This document shows positions 32,343 to 43,000 of a stretch of 47,451 nucleotides of DNA, piece by piece. Position 1 is the stretch's first letter; each line of letters opens with the position of its first letter. Origin of the DNA: an uncultured Clostridia bacterium (GTDB taxonomy: Bacteria; Bacillota; Clostridia; Christensenellales; Borkfalkiaceae). The stretch is from contig CANQJF010000014.1 of assembly GCA_947624225.1 (NCBI GenBank), forward strand, positions 1-47,451, read 5' to 3'. A program made the translations under genes and the position numbers. The notes under the pieces are model-generated. The model was not told where the DNA came from and made no database searches. It saw only the letters and a list, made by a program, of their open reading frames with translations.

Positions 32343-33734
32343 ATGGAAAAAAACGACGTCGTCACCGTCACGGCAGAGTCGGCCGGGTCGCTGGGGGAGG
32401 GGATCGCCCATCTCGGTGGCATGACGCTGTTCGTGCCCTATCTTCTCCCCGGGGAACGGGCCAACGTAAAAATTTTAAAGGTAAAGGGCAACATCGCCTA
32501 TGCTAAGGCGGAGGAGATCCTCACGCCCGCCGAGGAGCGCGTGCGCCCGCAGTGTCCCGTCTTTTACCGTTGCGGCGGCTGCCAATTGCAGCACCTCCGC
32601 TATCGCAACCAGCTCAAATTCAAGACGGGGCTTGTCCGCGACACGCTCAAAAAGATCGGCAACATCGAGGCTTCGGTGGCGCCCTGTGAGCGCAGCGACA
32701 AGGATTACGGCTACCGCAACAAGCTGCAACTCCCCGTGGGCAGGCAGGAGGGGGAGACGGTCATCGGCTTTTACGCCGAGCGCAGCCACCGCATCGTGCC
32801 GACGGACACCTGTCCCATCCACCCCGCTTGGGCGGACAAGGTCATCGCGGCGCTCAAAAGTTTTATGGAGAAGTGCGGGCTGGACGGCTATGACGAGGAG
32901 ACCAAGACGGGGCAGATCCGCCACATCGTCGTCAGAGAGCTCCGCAAGAAATATTTGGTAACGCTCGTCGTGACCGTGCCCGAGCTCAAAGGCATCGACT
33001 ACTTCGCTTTCCTCCTCGACGGGATCTTCCACGAATACAGCCTCTTTTTGAACTTCAACGGCGAGGATACCAACGTCATCTTCGGCAAGGAATTTCAGAA
33101 GATCAAGGGCCGCGGCAGCTATGAGTGCACGGACATGGGTATCACCTTTGAGGCCGGACCCAACACTTTCGTGCAGATCAACGACGGTGTAAGGGGGCGG
33201 CTGTATGCCCGTGCCGCCGAGCTCATGGAGGAGGGGCCCGTCATCGATTGCTATGCGGGCGGCGGGCTGCTCACGGCGCTCTTTGCCCAGAGATACGGGA
33301 GGGCATACGGCATCGAAGTGATCCCGGAGGCCGTTGCGTGCGCCGATGCGCTCGCAGAAAAGAACGGCCTTGCGGGCAAGATGACGAATATTTGCGGCAG
33401 AGTGGAGGAGGAGCTGGGCGCACTGCTCGCGCAAGAGCCCGAAGCGGGCGTCGTGCTGGATCCTCCCCGCGCAGGCGTGGACAGGGAGGTGCTCAAACTC
33501 CTGCTCGCCCGCGCCCCCAAGCGCATCCTCATGATCTCCTGCAACCCCGCAACGCTCGCCCGCGACCTCGGCATCTTGACGGGGAGCCTCGCGGAAAACG
33601 AGCACGGAGAACTCATCAAGACAGGAAAGGGCCATACCATGTACGAGATCAAGCTCGTGCAACCCTATGACATGTTCCCGCAGACCCGCCACGTGGAGAC
33701 ATTGGTGCTGCTCGAAAATAATAAAAGAAAATAA
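32343..33734 (+). CDS. 23S rRNA (uracil-5-)-methyltransferase, RlmD/RumA-type
   Basis: 463 residues. A TRAM RNA-binding domain (about 1-60), an iron-sulfur cluster motif CPVFYRCGGCQLQH (about 77-90) as in RumA, and the SAM domain with FVQIND, IDCYAGGGLLTALFA, VLDPPRAGVD and ISCNPATLARDL; the catalytic Cys is in SCNP. Methylates U at C5 in 23S rRNA in relatives; exact nucleotide (747 versus 1939) not resolved. Start overlaps a GGTAAGGG-like site, 3 bases after the previous stop. Confidence 0.92.
   Translation: MEKNDVVTVTAESAGSLGEGIAHLGGMTLFVPYLLPGERANVKILKVKGNIAYAKAEEILTPAEERVRPQCPVFYRCGGCQLQHLRYRNQLKFKTGLVRDTLKKIGNIEASVAPCERSDKDYGYRNKLQLPVGRQEGETVIGFYAERSHRIVPTDTCPIHPAWADKVIAALKSFMEKCGLDGYDEETKTGQIRHIVVRELRKKYLVTLVVTVPELKGIDYFAFLLDGIFHEYSLFLNFNGEDTNVIFGKEFQKIKGRGSYECTDMGITFEAGPNTFVQINDGVRGRLYARAAELMEEGPVIDCYAGGGLLTALFAQRYGRAYGIEVIPEAVACADALAEKNGLAGKMTNICGRVEEELGALLAQEPEAGVVLDPPRAGVDREVLKLLLARAPKRILMISCNPATLARDLGILTGSLAENEHGELIKTGKGHTMYEIKLVQPYDMFPQTRHVETLVLLENNKRK
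33635..33646 (-). repeat. TCGGACATGGTA 12-mer, one mismatch (TCGTACATGGTA)
   Basis: In the rRNA methyltransferase gene, antisense, read as Thr-Met-Tyr. Confidence 0.6.
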
Positions 33735-33750
33735 TTGAAATCAGATCGAT

Positions 33751-33792
33751 GGGGGCCGCCCGCAAACGCTTTGCGGGCGGCCCCCTTTGCCA
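33751..33792 (+). terminator. Long perfect-stem terminator of the methyltransferase operon
   Basis: GGGGGCCGCCCGCAAA (33751-33766) pairs with the inverted TTTGCGGGCGGCCCCC (33770-33785), a 16-bp perfect stem with loop CGC. Only three T's follow. Confidence 0.85.
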
Positions 33793-34060
33793 TACTTCAA
33801 AAGATCGTGCATTTTGAATATACCGCCGAATATATTCACCTCTCCATATGGGGCGGCGGCCGCCCACTATCTGAAAAAAAGACGCAAATGCCTATGTTTT
33901 TTCACAAAATCGCCGAAAATGTTTCACAAATGGCAGAATATTAAAAAATCTTATAACGAATATCAAAAATCCTTATACAAACTTCTCGAAAAATTGCTTG
34001 ACAGTGCGCATGGCTTATATCTATAATAATGACATTACTTATTTTTTAAGGAGCGTTGTC
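33793..34060. other. AT-rich gap upstream of the giant lipoprotein gene
   Basis: No gene. It includes an 8-bp inverted repeat TGAATATA/TATATTCA (33815-33822 and 33831-33838) with an 8-base spacer, a near-palindrome GGGCGGCGGCCGCCC (about 33852-33866), and the promoter and Shine-Dalgarno of the next gene. Confidence 0.6.
33998..34027 (+). promoter_or_regulatory. Promoter of the giant LRR lipoprotein
   Basis: TTGACA (33998-34003), 18-base spacer, TATAAT (34022-34027); AAGGAG before the ATG at 34061. Leader is about 25-30 bases. Confidence 0.88.
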
Positions 34061-37000
34061 ATGAAACGCAGGTTGTTTACGATTGTCACACTTCTTTTCG
34101 CAATGATCGGCACGCTGATTTTGGCTGCCGCTTGCGGCCCCGAGGAACAGGAAAAGGAGCCGCCCGTTGCAGGAGAGGAGACCGGGCCATACTACTGTGA
34201 TGTCGCCGGAAAGGAATACGACCTCACCCTCACCGAGTTGTGTGAGTATACGCTCGTAATGGACGGAGAGACCATTACGGGGACTTACACGCCCAACGGG
34301 GAGGACCTTGTATTTGCAGACGGAGAGGCCCTCTTCCTCGGGACCTACTTCAACGGCGTCATCGAGTTGACGTATGGGAATGAGAAGTATACATTCCTCC
34401 GCAAGATCGAATATACGATCACCTATCAGTCAAACGGAGGCAGCGCGGTCTCTTCCGCCACCGTCTATAACGGAAGAAAGGCGCAAAAGCCCGCGGACCC
34501 GACCAAGGCCGGGCAGGTCTTTGTGGGTTGGTATACGGACACCGCTTTCAAGAGCGCCTATTCTTTCAACCAACCCGTCACCTCCGACTTCACGCTGTAC
34601 GCGCGCTTTGTCGCGCCCATCGAGCCCGAGTATACCGTCTCGTTTGATCTGAACGGCGCACCCGGGTCTCTTCCCGCTGTCACGACGGTGGGGCACCAAG
34701 CATTCGGCTTGCCCACGCCCGAGTGGGAGGGGCACACCTTTGTCGGTTGGTGGGTGAGCCACTATGAAAGCGCCGAGAAGCTGACGTATCGCTATGACGA
34801 GCAAGTCTTGGGCGGCAATACGACGTTCTTCGCCGTTTGGCAGGATGCCGGCAAGCTCGCGCTCTCCGTGGGAGAGGAGGAGATCACCTGGTCCTCCGCG
34901 GGCGCGAACGCTTTCTACACGCTCATCATCACCAACACGTCGGCGACGGAGGATCAAGAGGTCGTCCACGAGCAGACGGATAAGACCTCCTATGCGTTCG
35001 ACTTCGCCGAAGCCGACGGAGGGGATTACAAGGTCTCCGTCGTCGTCAACAATCAAACAACGGAGCGCTGGTTCCGCAACAAGGCACTCGACCCGGTCAC
35101 CGTGTTCACCGTGACGGGGCGGGTTTTGCAGTTCAACGCCGTGGAGAATGCCACCTCGTATGAGCTCACCGTCGATTGCGGCGGGGCAGATCACGACGGC
35201 CCCATTCCCATCTCGGCCGAGCAGCGCTCCTACAATTTCTCGGAGTGCGAACTCAAAGAGGACGGGACCATCAGCTTCACCGTCACGGCCAAGGCAGAGG
35301 GGTATCTTGCCTCCGTCTCCGAGCCCTTCGTATTCTCGCCCGTGCTCGGCGCGGTGAGCGGGATCTCCGTGGACGCGGCGAGCGAGCAGCTCCAATGGAC
35401 GGCCGTGGAGAACGCCACCTCCTATGACGTCGTCATCAAGCAGGGCGACGACGTTGTTCTGAGCGGCAACACGGAGGGGACGTCCTATTCCGTCAAGCAC
35501 CTCAACAAGGGCACGTACACCGTCACGGTGGCGCCCAAGGCACGCGGCTGGAATTCTCCCGCGCCTACACAATATATATATAACAAGAATACGCTCGCCA
35601 CGCCCTCCAACGTGCATGCAGACACCGTCGCCAACAAGATCGTTTGGGACAATGTCAACGGCGCAGCGCAATACGAAGTCACTGTCGGCACCGAGAAGCG
35701 TACCGTGAACACCAATGAGATCGTGTTCGACGAGAGCTTCCTCAAAGGGACCACGACGGAATACTCTGTCACCGTGCGTGCGCTCGGGGCGACCGCGGCC
35801 GAGAACTCGCTGGTTTCCGACGCCATCACCGTGAGCTATGGCAAGCTGAGCGGAGAGTTGCGCTATAAAGACGGCGCCCTTTCGTGGAATGCCGCGTTCG
35901 GCATCACCGAATACACGCTCTCCATCTCGTACGGCGGCGGAGCTGCCACCGAGGAGACGGTCGAGAACGCCTCGACGTATGAGCTTGCTTTCGAGAAAGC
36001 GGGCGATTACACTTTCACGCTCCGTCCGACCACCACGGACGATCCCACGCAGACGCTGACCCTTACCGTCAAGATCCATGAAGTGAAGTTCATTGCCGCG
36101 GGCTATGGCGCGGTCCCCAGCCTCTATGTTGCCACGGGAGACACGCTCGCACTGCCCGAGGGGCTCACCATCTTCGGTTACAGCCTCGGCGGTTGGTACA
36201 CCACGAACGACGAACAGGGCGAACTCTACAACGACAGTACCTATAATGAAGAGCGCGGCATCACGCTCTATGCGCACTGGGCGCCCAATTCCTACACCAT
36301 CAAGCTCAACGTCGGCATGTTCGGCGAGTCCCTCGAAGAGACGGAGATCTCGGCCAAATACGGGGCAGAAGTGCGTCTCCCCGTGCCCGAGGCATCCGAT
36401 CCCTCCAAGAGCTTTGCGGGTTGGTATGATTCCTCCGCGGGCGGCGCCAAATACACCGATTACAGCGGCGTGATCGAGAGCTTCAAGAAAGGCATGAATG
36501 TCACGCTCTATGCGCACTGGGTAGACGTGCTCTCTTTCAACGTGCGTTCCGACGGCAAGTATTCCGTCAGCAAGAGCCCCGACATCGAGCTCACGGGCGT
36601 CACGCAGATCAAGATCCCCGCGACCTATAAGGGGCAGGATGTCGTGGAAGTTGCAGACTTCACCAATTGCACCCTGCTCGAAGTCATCGAGATCCCGGAC
36701 AGCATCCGCAACATCGTCATCGGCACCACCGAGAGCGCTTTCACCGGTTGCGAGAAGTTCCGCGAGATCAAGATCTATACGACGGATTTCAACGGCGATA
36801 AGTATTACTCCGACGACAACGGCGTGCTCATTTACAACAACCCGACGTCGCACCTCAAAGAGCTCAAATTCTATCCCGTTGCCCGCACGCAGACCTCCTA
36901 TGACGTCCCCGACGGCATCCAGGTCATTCCCTCCGGCGTGTTCTTTGGGATCAAGCCCCTTGTCTCCATCTCTTTCCCCGCGAGCGTCACGCTCATCGAG

Positions 37001-40000
37001 GCGCAGGCAGTGGGCGGCAAGTATGATTTCTCCAACTCCATCCAGACCATTACGTTCCGCGGCAGCGGCGACAAGCCCCTCACCATGCAGGAGAACGCTT
37101 TCTACCAGGTGACCGCGCTTGCAAGCCTCACGCTTCCCGCGAACATGCAGGATTTCGACTTCCACACCTCATTTTACAGTGAGGACGGATTCTCCAAGCT
37201 CGCCAAGGTAGACATCGTGGGGAGCGGCACATACAGCGCTAAGGACAATTCCATCTTTAAGAATGTCGGCGGCACGGATGGCTATGAACTCGTGTTCTAT
37301 GACCTGAACGCCAAGACGTTCACGCTTCCCACCGACATCGTCGTCACCAAGATTGGCAAGGACGCAGTGCAGGGCAACACGAGCATCACCGAGATCACCA
37401 TCCCTCAGGGCATCACCGAGATCGGCGAGCGCGCTTTCTATGGCACCTCCGCAGTCAAGACCATCACCTTTGCGGGCACCGAGGCCAGCGAGCCGCTCAC
37501 CATCCGTCCCTATGCTTTCTATGGTGCAGGAAAGACGAGCGGTTATAGAGTGTCTTATAAGTTGACAGAATTGACGCTCCCCGCAAACCTTGTCTTTGTC
37601 GGCGCCCATGCTTTCGGAGATACGGGTGTCACCACGGTCACCGTCAACAGCACCGCGGAGGCAGAGCTCCAAATCGCGGACGGCGCGTTCTCCACAGATG
37701 CCGCCACCTCCACGTCCACTGTCACCACGCTCAACATCGGCCCCGACGTCAAGAACGTCAACTTCATGGCGGCTTTCGGTTCCCAGCTCAACAAGGTCGA
37801 GCTCGATCCGGGCAACACCTATTATGAGATGGATGAAGCCAAGACCATCCTCTACACCAAGGGACAGACAGAGGTCGTTTGGATCAAGGACATCAGCGGG
37901 ACGTTCACCATTCCCGATACCGTCACGCGCATTTCGGCGGGCAACTTCAAAGACCGCAAGAATCTCACCAAGATCGTCATTCCCGCAAGCGTCGCCTCCA
38001 TCGGCAACGAGGCTTTCTCGGGCTGCACGAAGTTGGCGGAAGTGGAATTCACCCAGCCCAAGGAGGGGGAGACGCGCACGCTCACCATCGGCAACCGTGC
38101 TTTCTATGGCTGCACGAGTTTGAAGAGCATCGACCTCCCCGAGGGCACCACCACGTTGGGCTCCGAGCTCTTCAAGGGCTGCTCCGGGCTCACGACGGTC
38201 GCGCTTCCCACGACGCTCCAATCCATCATCACGGCGATGGATGCCGACAGTTACGGAGATCCCACGGGCGCATGCTTTGGCATGTTCGATGATGCCGGCA
38301 CGAGCAGCGGCGCCAAGATTTCCAGCCTTACCATGCACGAGGGCGGCACCCCGAAGAACTACAAGGTGGAGAATAATGCGCTCTATCTCATGAAAACGGA
38401 CGCAAAGGGGAATGCCTATGCGAGCGAACTGCTCTACTTCGCGCCCTATGCGAATGTGGAAGAGGTCGTCATCCCCGCCACGGTGGAGAAGATCTGGCGC
38501 CATGCGTTCTGTTTCAGCTCTTCGAGTTCTTCCGTCCATATCAAGTCCGTCAAGTTTGCGCAGGACGCGCTCGAAAAGAAATTTGTCGCGCAGGAGGGCG
38601 GAGACCCCGTAGAGGCCGACCGCAGGCTCACCATCGAGCGGCAGGCGTTCTACAACGCAACGACGATCACCTCCATCAAGCTGCCCCGCGGCACCGTGTC
38701 CATTGGAGAGGAGGCTTTCTACAATGCAGGAATCACCTCTTTCGCGGTTCCCAACACCGTGGAGAGCATCTATCCCGCAGCTTTCTATGGTTGCACCAAG
38801 ATGACTTCCCTCACCTTTGAGACGGGCGGCACGGCTCCGCTCCGCTTCGAGGATACGCTCTTCGATCCCGATGACTACTACTCCGGTCTCTTCGGTTCCA
38901 GCAGTTCTCAGGGCAAAGTGAGCACGGTCGAGCTGCCCGAGCGCACCACCTACATCGGCGACGGCGCGTTCATACATGCTCCCATCACCGGCATCGTCAT
39001 TCCCGCTTCCGTCACCTATATCGGCGTGGAGGCGTTCGACCAAGCCAAGGTGCAGACGGTGACGTTTGCCCCGAACAGCAAAGTGTCCTACATCGGCGAG
39101 GACGCCTTTAACGAATGCGCCATCACCGAGATCACCATTCCCAAGAGCGTCACCTATATCGGCATCCGCGCTTTCTCCCGCAGCACTTCGCTCCGCACCG
39201 TCACCTTTGAAGACGGCAGCTTGCTCGAATGGCTCGGCGAGGCTTCGGACGATGCCATCAAGGGCGTCTTTGAGGGATGCACTTCGCTCAGCAAGGTAGA
39301 CTTCGGCAAGGGGAGCCATTTGCGTTACCTCGGCCCGGATACCTTTGAGGGTTGCACCGCGCTCAAAAACATCGAGCTTCCGCTCTCCCTCTATGAGATC
39401 GCAGACGGCGCCTTTAACGGGAATGTCGATAGCAATGGACGAAAAGTTTCCGGCATCGAAAAGGTCACGTTCGAGCAGAACGGCGAGCAAAAGGGCCAAC
39501 TCCACCGCATCGGTGATGCTTTCTCTGAAACGCCGCTCACCTCTTTCACGTTCCCCGAATCGGAGAACGAGATCATCATCCCCGAGAACATGTTCAAGGG
39601 CTGTGAGGATCTCGCCGAAGTGAACATTTCGAGCACCGTCTATGACCTCAAAGACGTGCTCCTCGGTTGCGATGCACTCACGACGGTCACCGTCAATGAG
39701 GCAAATCCTTACTACCAGGCAGAGGGGGCTTTCCTGCTCAACAAACTCTCCAAAGACATCATCCTCGTCTTTGGCTCGCTCACGGGCGAATACAGAGTGC
39801 CCGAAGGTGCCGTGCAGATCGGCGCGGGCGCCTTTGCGAACACGGATGTTGAGTCCGTCATCCTCCCGAGCAGCATCACGCGTATTCTCGAAAGTGCATT
39901 CAGCGGGTGCGATCAGCTCACGAGTGTCACCTTTGAGGCGGGCAGCGTGCTCGAAGTGATCGGCGCGAATGCGTTCAGCGGTTGCAGTGCGCTCTCCGCG

Positions 40001-43000
40001 CTCGACCTCTCCGGCACCCGTCTCACCGAGCTCCCCGAGGGCGTGTTCACGGGCTGTCTGTCCCTTGAAACGCTCAAAGTGCCCGCAACGCTCACCGCGT
40101 TCAACAGCGCCATGGCCGGCACCAAGATCTCCTCGATGGATCTGAGCCAGACGCAGATCACCGAGCTTCCCGTCGCCGTCTTTGCAGACTGTGCCGAGCT
40201 CGCAAGCATCTTTGTTCCCACAACGCTCAAAACCATCGGCGCGAATGCGTTCAGCGGATGCACCAAGCTGGCCTCTTTCGATTTCAGCGGCATCGAGAGC
40301 ATCGGCACGGGCGCTTTCCAGAACACCGGCCTCACCAAGGTCACCCTCACGGATAAGGTTAAATGGGCCGCATTTGATAGGGACGGCGGCTATAAGAATC
40401 AAGGCGTGTTTGCGAATAGCAAGGCGCTCAAAGAGGTCGTGTTCGCGGCATCCCTGCCCGAAAACCCCGGCTTCTCCTCGAACATGTTCGAGAACTGCAC
40501 CGCCCTCGACACCATCACCTTTGAAAAGGATACCAAGGTCGGCTACTTCGGCGAAAGCATGTTCAAGGGCTGCACCGCATTGCAGACGGTGACCATTCCC
40601 GCCTCGTTCACGGTGCTCAGCTCCAACTATAACAACGCCACCGCCTCCTCGACCTTTGCAAACTGCACGGGCCTTAAAACGGTAGATCTCTCTGCATCCC
40701 CGTCGACGACGCTTCCGAGCAACATGTTCTCGGGCTGCAACAACATCTCCACGTTCAAACTTCCCACCGCGCTCAAAGAGATCCCTTACGGATTCTTCTC
40801 CGGCAACACCGCTCTCGAAAGCATCGAGATCCCCGAAACGGTGGAGACCATCGCTTACGAGGCATTCAAGAACTGCACGGCGCTCACCTCCATCGATCTG
40901 AGCAAGACGGCCGTCACCAAGATCGATTATAGCGTGTTTGCCGGCTGTGCGGCCCTCGGCGAAGTCACTTTCCCCGAAAAGCTCACCTCCATCGGGCATG
41001 ACGCTTTCAACGGCTGTGCCTCGCTGGAAAATGTCACGCTTCCCGAAACCGTCATCTCCATCGGCTACCTTGCATTCTGCGACTGCTCGACGCTCTCCGC
41101 CATCACCATGCCCGGCGTGCAGACCATCGATTACGGTGCATTCAGCCGTTGCGTCGAACTAAAAAAGGTGAATTTGCCCTCCACGTTGAAAGAGATCAAG
41201 GGGTATAGCGGTTCCTCCTATAATGAACCCACCGAATCGGGTGCATTCCAGGGTTGCTCTTCGCTCCAAATTGTCACCATGGCCACCGGTGCCTCCACGG
41301 TCACCATCGGCAAGAAAACCTTTGCGGGTTGCAGCGAGCTTATCACTGTCACGCTGCCTGTCATCACCGCCATCGGTGAGAGCACCTTTGAGGGCTGCTC
41401 GAACTTGGTGTCCATCAATCTGCCCGAGGGCATGCTGACCATCGGCAAGAACGCCTTTAAAGATTGCACCAACTTGATGTCCATCAACTTCCCGAGCTCC
41501 ATCACTTCTATCGGCGCCAGCGCCTTTGAGAACTGCTCCAACCTCGGAAGCGTCACGTTGCCCGCCGGTCTCAAAGAGAGCGGCCGCTACGATGGACACC
41601 TCGGCGCATCCGCATTCAAGAACTGCACGGCGTTGACCAAGGCCGACCTCTCCAACTGTGGCCTTTGGATCATCCCCGCGAACGCATTCGAGGGCTGCGC
41701 TTCCCTCACTTCCGTGACCCTCCCCGAGACCGTCACCGACCTCAAAGCATCCTGCTTTGCGGGCAGCGGCCTCACGAGCATCGTCATCCCCGAGAAAGTG
41801 ACTGTCATCGAAGATTACGTCTTTGAGAACTGTGCAGATCTCGCAACGGTGACGTTCAACACTCCCGCGGCATACGATTCCGCTTATTCGAGCACGACGG
41901 GCGACTACCTCTTCCGCAACTGCACGAGCTTGACGACCGTCACCTTTGCGGCGGAAAACACCACATTCACCGAGATCGGCAAGGGCTGGTTCAGCGGCTG
42001 CGAAAAACTTGAAACCATCACGCTTCCCACCTCCGTCACCAAACTTGCGGATGAGGCGTTCCTGGGTTGCAAAGCGCTTCCTGCAACGCTCAATGTCGAG
42101 AAAGTCACCTCTTTTGGGCCGCGCACGTTCGAGGGCTGCGACACGATCTTTAATAGCGAGAACAATTGGAAAACGGGCGTCTACTACCTCGGCCAGCTTC
42201 TCCTCAAATACGACGACGATAAGATCAAAGAGAACAACGGCAAAGTGGAGATCAAAGAGGGGACTTTGGGTCTGCCCGACGGCTTCTTCAAGGATTCCTT
42301 GCAGATGACGGAGATCACCATCCCCGAGAGCGTCACCACGCTGGGCGTCGGCCTCTTCGAGGGGTGCACTTCGCTCAAAACCGTGAACTTTGCGGAGACC
42401 TGCAAGATCACGGCTCTCCCCGAGAACCTCTTCCTCAACTGCGAAGCGCTCACATCGCTCACCATCCCCGCAAGCGTGACCTCCATCGGCAAGCATGCGT
42501 TCATGGGCAGCTTCATCGAAACGCTCAACATTCCCGCGACGGTGGGAACGCTCGCCGACGAGGCGATCAAGGGCGCAAAGAAGCTCACAACGGTCGACAT
42601 CAAGAGCACCGCGGCAAGCGGACTCAAAACCATTGCCGCCAACGCCTTTGAGGATTGCGAGAACCTCGCAACCGTCACGCTCTCCGAAACCGTCACCACG
42701 ATTGGCGCCAACGCGTTCAAGAACTGCGCGGCGCTCGCGACTTTCGCTTTCGATAAGATCACCAAGATCAACGAAAACGCTTTCGACGGCTGCGGATTCA
42801 CAACGCTCGAGATCCCCGAATCGCTTCCCGCGGCGGGCGCCCTCGGCAACGGAGCCTTTGCCAACAACACCAAGCTCACCAAGGTCGATTTCAGCAAGGC
42901 CAAGGTCACGACCATCAGCCAGATGCTCTTCATGGGCTGCACGAACCTTACGACGGTTGAATTCGGCAAAGTCGATTACATCAGCAAGAGCGGCTTCCAA

